Below are positions 8,557 through 14,399 of a stretch of 46,256 bases of DNA, piece by piece. This stretch comes from Chitinispirillaceae bacterium (GTDB taxonomy: Bacteria > Fibrobacterota > Chitinivibrionia > Chitinivibrionales > Chitinispirillaceae): assembly GCA_016929415.1 (NCBI GenBank), contig JAFGIW010000115.1, positions 1-46,256 of the forward strand, given 5' to 3'. Made by a program: the position numbers and the translations under genes. Every line of letters begins with the position of its first letter. The stretch's first letter is position 1. The notes beneath the pieces were generated by a model. That model was given only the letters and a program-made list of their open reading frames with translations, was not told the DNA's origin and searched no databases.

Positions 8557-9776
8557 GCCGCACCTCCGCCGCTTCGCTGCCGCGGCAAGGCGCCTTTCCC
8601 GAAGGCAAGCAGATGGGCCAGCGGTCTTCTCACGATGCAGGCGGCGGTGCAGAGCCCGCAATCGATGCAGCGTTCGATGCCGAGGCGGACTGCCTCGCCG
8701 TTGCGGGAAAATTCGACGTATTTCCCGATCAGGTCGACCCGCAGGTTGACCGGGCATACCCGGTGGCAGCGGCCGCAATTGACACAGGGACTGTTTTCGC
8801 TGAGGACCACTTCATGCGGCGGAAGGACCAGCAGCGCATCGCTGTCGGGGGTAAGCGGCTGGGCCGCGCTGTCGGCGGCACTGCCGGTCATTTCACCGCC
8901 GAGAATGAGCTGCATCCCGTCGGAAACCGCGACATTGCAGCGGGAAAGCAGATCGGCAATTCTCATCCCCACGGGGGTCTGAAAAAGACGCACCTGTCCC
9001 TTTCTTCCGATGCGTAGTGAAACATGCATGGTCGTCACTGCACTGCCGGTGGAGAGCGATGCGGCAAGGGCGAGCAGCCGTTTACTGTCGATAACGGTAA
9101 CACTGCCGGACGATTTCAAGGCCGGATGACGGCGGATGATCAGGCTGACCGCGGCATCGGGATAACGGGCGGGAACCGCAACAACTTCACCGAATGGCGA
9201 ACAGGCCTTTTTTCTTTCCTCGGGCATCGACGCGGGAAGTGCGACAACGATCCTTCGGTTTCCGCACAGATGCCGCAGTATCTTCAAGCCGGAAACGACG
9301 CGGTCGAACTCCTTCTCCACACACCAGCGGTTGGCGACCCGGTCGACGTCCTCATCGAGCGCGGTAAAAAGAAGCGGCCCCTGATCATCGGGAAAATGGA
9401 ATCCGGCCTGTGCGCATCGTTCGCGCAGCTGCTGCGAAGAAAGCGCCGTCGCCTCTTCAACCGGATCGAAAAGCCGGTGATTTTCGTCGGCGGCTTTTCG
9501 GGCAATGATCACTGCGACGAATTGTCCGCGCGGTCCGCCGTCCCACGGCATGATCCTCCTGACCGTACCGCTTAGTGAAGCGAATGAGCCGTGGCCCGGC
9601 ATCCGGCAGAGCGGCTCTCCCGTCTTCACCCGGCTTCCCGCGGCAACCGTGCACTCCGCACCGTGAGGCAGAAGCAGGGTTACCGTTTCCGGTGCGTCGA
9701 CCACTTCCTCGGCAGCCGGCACCGGCAGCAGCGGATGATGAAATCGCCAGGGATCGATGGACAATCGGCTGTTCAT
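8553..9776 (-). CDS. rnfC: Rnf complex subunit C with degenerate FMN/NADH site
   Basis: A 407-residue RnfC-like protein, slightly short for the family. The N-terminal barrel-sandwich region is visible (about residues 1-90, including the MPGHGSFASLSGTVRRI stretch), the central SLBB-like part is recognisable (about 265-320), and two 4Fe-4S motifs close the protein: CVNCGRCHRVCP (331-342) and CIDCGLCTAACI (370-381), the second with Ile where Pro is usual. In contrast, the FMN/NADH-binding core looks lost. Where RnfC normally reads GLGGAGFPT there is CAQAGFHFPD, where it reads NGAECEPYIT there is FTALDEDVDR, and the YPxGxEKQL word is YPDAAVSLI. So this subunit probably does not react with NAD(H) (inference). 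I chose the ATG at 9776, which forms an ATGA overlap with the upstream stop; an in-frame start at 9803 is possible. Confidence 0.9.
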   Translation of the reverse strand: MNSRLSIDPWRFHHPLLPVPAAEEVVDAPETVTLLLPHGAECTVAAGSRVKTGEPLCRMPGHGSFASLSGTVRRIMPWDGGPRGQFVAVIIARKAADENHRLFDPVEEATALSSQQLRERCAQAGFHFPDDQGPLLFTALDEDVDRVANRWCVEKEFDRVVSGLKILRHLCGNRRIVVALPASMPEERKKACSPFGEVVAVPARYPDAAVSLIIRRHPALKSSGSVTVIDSKRLLALAASLSTGSAVTTMHVSLRIGRKGQVRLFQTPVGMRIADLLSRCNVAVSDGMQLILGGEMTGSAADSAAQPLTPDSDALLVLPPHEVVLSENSPCVNCGRCHRVCPVNLRVDLIGKYVEFSRNGEAVRLGIERCIDCGLCTAACIVRRPLAHLLAFGKGALPRQRSGGGAA

Positions 9777-10228
9777 GGTTGTTTCCGGTGACAGAAGGTA
9801 CATTTTTCACCGTCATGACAGGTGTTGCACTTTATACCGACACAACGGGGGTGGGTTTTATCGTCGGCGCACACCGTTTCCACGATATCCGGGTCATTAT
9901 AATGGCATATACGGCACTTCATCGGTGCGGCGGTTTTTGCTTCCGGATCGAGTTTATGGTGACACTCGATGCACTCGATCGCCGCCCCGGAGTCCTGGCG
10001 ATGATGGCCGTGAGGAAACAGGACCGGTCCTCCGTTTGACGGAAATATGACATGCGGAGGCTCATATGCCATAAGGGGGGGATGCATCTGGTAACCATAG
10101 AATGCAACCACGCAACAGGCACTCAGCAATGTTGTTGCACCGAGCATTGCAGGTGAGTGGAGTGCGGCAATCAGGCTACGGAACAATGACATGGGGAGTT
10201 GAGTGACACGCAGCATCACATTCAGCAC
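9773..10228 (-). CDS. inner-membrane-anchored tetraheme cytochrome c
   Basis: A 151-residue protein with one N-terminal hydrophobic helix (about 28-47) and a short periplasmic domain holding four CXXCH motifs: CIECH (86-90), CRICH (105-109), CNTCH (134-138) and CTFCH (143-147), preceded by a His-rich FPHGHH segment of the kind that supplies distal heme ligands in c3/c7-type cytochromes. The helix lacks a clear cleavage site, so it likely stays as an anchor. Encoded directly before rnfC with an ATGA overlap, it is the natural candidate to take electrons from the periplasmic flavins of RnfG/RnfD. The start is uncertain: a GTG at 10228, ATG at 10216 and ATG at 10192 are all in frame, and all overlap the upstream gene. 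Confidence 0.87.
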   Translation of the reverse strand: MLNVMLRVTQLPMSLFRSLIAALHSPAMLGATTLLSACCVVAFYGYQMHPPLMAYEPPHVIFPSNGGPVLFPHGHHRQDSGAAIECIECHHKLDPEAKTAAPMKCRICHYNDPDIVETVCADDKTHPRCVGIKCNTCHDGEKCTFCHRKQP

Positions 10229-11168
10229 CTGAAAGCCTATTCAGAACCCCGTTGCGATGTTTGGCTTCATCGGTAGCAAGTGTACTCAGACGGAATCCCG
10301 GATGGCAGTTAAGGCAGTCGGGGAACAGAGGGACATGTTTCTCACGTTGATGAGTGGGGCCGTTTAGCAGCAAAGTATTGATGTCATGGCAGAAACTGCA
10401 TTTGGTCGAATCCTGAGGCATTATATCGGTGATTGCCACCGAGGGCTTGCCGCCGATGGTCATGGCGCCATGACAGTAGAGATTATTGCAGGTCGAGGCG
10501 GTTATGTTGTACGTGGGCTCGATGGCATAGCCCGGTTTTTTTAGGACATTGAAAACAACGTCGGTGTCGCCGTTGTCGTGCAGCGTCACCAGGACATTCC
10601 TGCTTCCAATACGCTGAATGGTCACCGGGAACCTCTTGTTTTCAACATCATAATCCTTATGACACATATCGCACTTGAACCCCTGTCTGGTGACATGAAC
10701 GTTGTGTACCCGCTGCGACTCTGGATTCGAAACATCGTTCGGCGGGGTCTGGTGACATTCGTCACAGAACTGGTAGTCATGGCACAAATGGCACTGACGG
10801 TCATCGAGATCAAGTTCAGGCCTGCCGTCGCGATGCAGCGAGTCAAGAGTCCACGACATCAGGGTATCGAAGATGGTATCTGAAATCGTTTTACCCATAC
10901 TGTCGAGTGATGATTGTATAGTCACCTTCATGATGGTGTCGCAATTGAGGTGACACTGCCAGCATTTCAGACTCCTGCCCATAGTGCTGTCAATAACGTG
11001 ATTGTAATGGGTTTCCATCCCGATTCCACTGTCCTGAGGCGGCATATCATGACAGACTTCACACCGTTCCATGACCGCCTGCGGGTGATCTTGTTGTAGT
11101 TCGCTGCACCCGGCGTATAGTATGAGGAGCCCTGCTCCTAAAATGGACAGAGAGCGTTGCAGAGCCAT
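10176..11168 (-). CDS. nine-heme c-type cytochrome, candidate outer-membrane lipoprotein
   Basis: A 330-residue exported cytochrome. The signal sequence ends in YAGC (Cys21), an acceptable though not ideal lipobox, so it may be a lipoprotein. Nine heme-binding motifs are visible: seven CXXCH (Cys36, 69, 126, 135, 167, 257, 285), one CX4CH (CNNLYCH, 227-233) and one CX3CH (CDAACH, 317-322). The CX4CH followed about 25 residues later by CXXCH matches the CxxxxCH/CxxCH domain seen in secreted Geobacter cytochromes. A beta-rich insert (about 180-225) separates the two heme groups. Its start overlaps the previous stop by one base (TAATG). By analogy with porin-cytochrome conduits it would be the outer, surface-side cytochrome; that is inference. 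Confidence 0.88.
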   Translation of the reverse strand: MALQRSLSILGAGLLILYAGCSELQQDHPQAVMERCEVCHDMPPQDSGIGMETHYNHVIDSTMGRSLKCWQCHLNCDTIMKVTIQSSLDSMGKTISDTIFDTLMSWTLDSLHRDGRPELDLDDRQCHLCHDYQFCDECHQTPPNDVSNPESQRVHNVHVTRQGFKCDMCHKDYDVENKRFPVTIQRIGSRNVLVTLHDNGDTDVVFNVLKKPGYAIEPTYNITASTCNNLYCHGAMTIGGKPSVAITDIMPQDSTKCSFCHDINTLLLNGPTHQREKHVPLFPDCLNCHPGFRLSTLATDEAKHRNGVLNRLSGAECDAACHSTPHVIVP

Positions 11169-12376
11169 TATCGTATCCTCTCATGACATTTTGCGCAACT
11201 GTTCTCCAGATCATGGCAATAGCCGCAGTTGACAACGCGCTGCCGTGCATCCATTCCATGCGAATATTTATACCCCGGCCGGTGGACGCCGAAGGTGCTC
11301 TGGCCGCGGTGGCACTGGCTGCATTCACGGTCAACATGGCAATCGCGGCATTGCGCCTGATTGTAACGGGCATCGGTGCCGTGACCGTTGCGGTACACCC
11401 AGCGCGGCGTATGCGATCGCGGTTTCAATTTACTCGGATCTTCATGGCATACCCTGCAGTTGGCATTCGCTTCGTCGTTGTTGTGACATTCGGTGCAGAC
11501 CGGCATGGGCGGCGGGATCTTAATTTTTTTCAATTCACCGAAGATATCTATATGGCAGATAGTGCACCTCTCGGTATGCTCTAAATGCTTTGTATGCGAG
11601 AAAAGCGGCACGTGCGTTTTTACGTATTTCTTTTCTTCCGAAAAACCGACGAGCACCTCCGCGGGAGCATCGGTCCCGTTGTGGCACTGGCTGCAGATCT
11701 CTTTCATCGGAGGCCCCGTTTTAATACCCCGCACCGATTCCGAAAACAGTGTCTGGTGACACTGGACACATTCGGCACCGATATCCTTTATATGTTTTCG
11801 ATGTGAGAACTGCGGAATATCGGGAGTTTCCTGAACAGCCGCCACGTCGATATCCGGGGTACTGCTGTATTTGATGCCGGTATCGGCGGAAGGCTGTCTT
11901 GTCACCGCATTCCTGACAGGCGGCTCGTTGATATCCGGGCCGGAACCTGCCACTAACGGTGACACCGGTTTGGTTGGGGTGGGGGAAACCGCCGGCGGGG
12001 CAACCACCGGTGCGGATACTGGCGGTTGCGTCACTACCGGCACTGCTGCTGCAGGTTGAGCTGCAGGCTCAGGCGGCGCCGGTTCGGCAGCCGCAGGCGG
12101 AGGAGCTGAAGGTTGAGTAATTATCGGCTGCTTGCCGATAATATCATCTAAAAAAGAGTCATCTGCAGGAGCTGCAGGCGGTGAAGATTCAGCAGGGGGA
12201 GGTTCAACCGGAGTTGGTTGAGACTGGTCGCTCCCGAGCGGGACGTCTCCGAATAACTCTTCTTCGGCTGAAATTCCACTCTCACGCATTTCCGAAAAGG
12301 GATCATCGGGAAAAGCATCATCACTCTGCGCGAAAACAAAACAGAAAAGAAAAAGCAGGAAGAGTATCCGTTTCAC
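11168..12376 (-). CDS. nine-heme periplasmic cytochrome with long Pro/Ala spacer
   Basis: A 402-residue protein with a signal peptide (1-17), an acidic N-terminal segment (18-50), a roughly 90-residue Pro/Ala/Val-rich stretch (53-142) and a C-terminal domain (about 190-402) with nine CXXCH motifs (Cys203, 228, 271, 294, 307, 343, 352, 384, 394). Two FSHxKH segments (190-195 and 259-264) look like the distal-ligand words of c3/c7-type cytochromes. The spacer resembles the extended, periplasm-spanning segments of TonB-like proteins and could let the heme domain reach between inner-membrane partner and outer-membrane barrel. It starts at a GTG inside a GTGA overlap with the barrel gene. In a porin-cytochrome model this is the periplasmic cytochrome component. 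Confidence 0.88.
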   Translation of the reverse strand: MKRILFLLFLFCFVFAQSDDAFPDDPFSEMRESGISAEEELFGDVPLGSDQSQPTPVEPPPAESSPPAAPADDSFLDDIIGKQPIITQPSAPPPAAAEPAPPEPAAQPAAAVPVVTQPPVSAPVVAPPAVSPTPTKPVSPLVAGSGPDINEPPVRNAVTRQPSADTGIKYSSTPDIDVAAVQETPDIPQFSHRKHIKDIGAECVQCHQTLFSESVRGIKTGPPMKEICSQCHNGTDAPAEVLVGFSEEKKYVKTHVPLFSHTKHLEHTERCTICHIDIFGELKKIKIPPPMPVCTECHNNDEANANCRVCHEDPSKLKPRSHTPRWVYRNGHGTDARYNQAQCRDCHVDRECSQCHRGQSTFGVHRPGYKYSHGMDARQRVVNCGYCHDLENSCAKCHERIR

Positions 12377-13821
12377 TGTTCAACTCCCCAGAAATGATTA
12401 ATAAGGAGCGTTGTCGTAAGAAGAAAACGGACATCTTTAGTGAAATAACGGTTGGTAATGTATTCTATCCGCGGAAATATCGTCAAACCGATCGGGTGAA
12501 TTGACGTTTTAAGGCCTCCTGAGAGAACGACCATATGGTGGATATTATCGGCGTCGGTTTCATCGACGAAGCAATACTCCCCCGACCCCTCAAGAGAGAA
12601 AATCTTTAAAAAAGGCAACTTCGCCCCTCCGTAAGGACGCAGGGTCGTTCCATGAAATCCTGCGCCCAGCACAACGCCGCCGTTTAAATACGGATTCGAT
12701 ACATCGAACGATATGAAGTGGTCGATGCCTTCGTCCGCAATGGTTATCATATGGTAATCCGCCTGCAGGAAGATATTCTCATCCTGAAAAAAAGCATTGA
12801 GCGTTAGCCCGAATTCAGTAAGTTGCCTGTGGAACATCATCGAGAAATAATTTGTTGAGTCGATGCGTCCTTTCTCCCCGATAATATATGCGGAAAGTTC
12901 TAAAATTTCCATCGGAATGACCGTTATTCGCCCGTCAAAGCGGTCGAAACCCTTCTGGATAATCGAAAACCGGCCGCTGCCGGTGAGCCGCAGCAGTGAA
13001 AGCGGGGAAATGTTCGCGCCGAGCGCCATGCGAAAATCGCCCTTCTCATTTAATGATGTTACACCAATGGAATCGGCGAGTGAATCGTAAGTGACATTAT
13101 CTGTACGCCTGACTTTTGTGGTGTCATAGAGGAACGTCGTTTTTTCGAAGGTCTTGGGAACAAGGGCGGTCGCCCAAGTAATGGTCGTGAAAGGAATCGC
13201 CGCTACCGAGCCATCGAGCAGAAGAATTCCGCTTTTTGCCGGGGTGGAGAGAAATGGCGTTTTATCCCTGAATTTCTGTTTAAGGGTATCCTTGATGATA
13301 AAAGTGTCGGCAACCGTGTCCTTAATAGGAGGAAGATATTCTTTTTCGAAGTAAGCCGTTCTCTCAACATACGGCGTCGGGACATACATTCCTATCGTCG
13401 CATTGATCCCCACCTTTTCCGTGGGATGAATTTCCGCTCTGAATCCGTCAAGATCGAAGGTCTCGACACTGAGATTGGTATATTGCTGACGCCCCAGACG
13501 AAACCGCAATTTCCCCGCTTGGCTGCGCCAGTCAAAATAGGCGGTTGTAAGTTCGTAGGGTGAACGCAACTCCAAGCTGCTCAGCCCATCGTGAAATACA
13601 TTGGCCCCCTTCATGTCAGTAATTAAAGAGAGACCCGACCCGCCGATATTTTCAAGCCCGAACCCGAAATCAAGCAGAATGTCTTTGCCGTTTTTTGTTG
13701 AATCTATGCCGTCTTTGTAACGATAGAAATCATTGCCGGCATAGATGGTCAACGCCGTACCGGAAACGGAAAGGAACAAACCGGTGATGAAGAAAAAAAC
13801 TGCAACGATACATGTTCTCAT
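12373..13821 (-). CDS. outer-membrane beta-barrel, candidate porin of a cytochrome conduit
   Basis: A 482-residue exported protein. After the signal peptide (1-22) the sequence alternates hydrophobic and polar residues in short strands with Gly/aromatic-rich turns through to the end, as expected of an outer-membrane barrel. Segments such as the FRLGRQQYTNLSVETF region are typical of porin-like proteins. No heme motif is present. The C-terminal residue is Gln, not the usual aromatic residue, which is a little unusual. It is the first gene of the cytochrome-rnf operon and overlaps the next gene by four bases, which is the main argument that it houses the cytochromes. I cannot place it in the MtrB or Geobacter OmbB family by eye. 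No clear Shine-Dalgarno precedes the ATG. Confidence 0.8.
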   Translation of the reverse strand: MRTCIVAVFFFITGLFLSVSGTALTIYAGNDFYRYKDGIDSTKNGKDILLDFGFGLENIGGSGLSLITDMKGANVFHDGLSSLELRSPYELTTAYFDWRSQAGKLRFRLGRQQYTNLSVETFDLDGFRAEIHPTEKVGINATIGMYVPTPYVERTAYFEKEYLPPIKDTVADTFIIKDTLKQKFRDKTPFLSTPAKSGILLLDGSVAAIPFTTITWATALVPKTFEKTTFLYDTTKVRRTDNVTYDSLADSIGVTSLNEKGDFRMALGANISPLSLLRLTGSGRFSIIQKGFDRFDGRITVIPMEILELSAYIIGEKGRIDSTNYFSMMFHRQLTEFGLTLNAFFQDENIFLQADYHMITIADEGIDHFISFDVSNPYLNGGVVLGAGFHGTTLRPYGGAKLPFLKIFSLEGSGEYCFVDETDADNIHHMVVLSGGLKTSIHPIGLTIFPRIEYITNRYFTKDVRFLLTTTLLINHFWGVEQ

Positions 13822-13920
13822 GACATTAAAAAAGCATCACTCTGGTATCAGGTTGCCCCGCACTACGTTGTATGCACTGCGGATTTGAATTAAGGTAACT
13901 TTTTTCTCCCCGAACTACAT

Positions 13921-13949
13921 AATATAATCGAAGTTGCAGAGCATATCAA
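13921..13949 (-). promoter_or_regulatory. predicted sigma70-type promoter of the cytochrome-rnf operon
   Basis: On the minus strand TTGATA (13944-13949) and TATATT (13921-13926) are separated by exactly 17 bases, each one mismatch from the housekeeping consensus. Transcription would begin near 13914, leaving a leader of about 93 bases before the barrel gene's ATG at 13821. It is the best match in this spacer and fits the head of the long operon. Recognition in this phylum is assumed. Confidence 0.5.
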
Positions 13950-14399
13950 AAGAAAATAAAAGCAATGAATAATTTTCGAGGCACGCCGGAAGGAAGACAA
14001 AAACAATCTTTCTCACACGCAGTAGGATAAAAAAAACAGCAAGTTCATAAACTCCTTGCTGCTCCAAAACCTTACCCCTTCACCTTCCGCTCCACCTGAA
14101 TCCCCGCCGCGGGGAACTTGAAAGAGAGGGTTCACGGTCGGGGCGGCAGCGAATCAATTATTCCCCCACCATAGGCATCTGGTAGAACGTATCAATACTC
14201 TTGTGGATGAAAGGGGGGATCGTTTTCATCACGGCCATGCATCATCACACCGGCTTTTTCCCGAGGATCACCGCGATGCAGATAAGCGATCTGATGCCTG
14301 TTTTCTTGTCTGATCATCCGGTTGTATTTTAAAGGGGAAGAGGTGCATCACCTGAAAGGGTGGTGACCTTTGACGGTCAATCGGTCTCCGGAGCATCCC
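13950..14399. other. spacer with hairpin and possible gene debris
   Basis: Divergent spacer between the cytochrome operon and the subtilase. It holds an AT-rich block (13950-14060) and a perfect hairpin at 14101-14115 (arms TCCCCG and CGGGGA, loop CCG) set in a pyrimidine-rich then purine-rich stretch. Between about 14160 and 14230 a minus-strand frame reads MKTIPPFIHKSIDTFYQMP and ends at a stop near 14159. It looks protein-like and may be the tail of a lost gene, but I cannot name it. No intact gene is seen. Confidence 0.4.
14101..14115. repeat. GC-rich hairpin
   Basis: Perfect inverted repeat of six bases (TCCCCG/CGGGGA) around CCG. Its setting, pyrimidine-rich on the left and purine-rich on the right, loosely resembles the larger hairpin element at 31530-31658, so the two may be diverged copies of an interspersed repeat. 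It has no T-run and is not an obvious terminator. Confidence 0.4.

Noticed and set aside
14159..14340. Protein-like minus-strand words in the spacer before the subtilase
   Set aside because: Short, split over more than one frame and without a recognisable family; mentioned only as possible debris.
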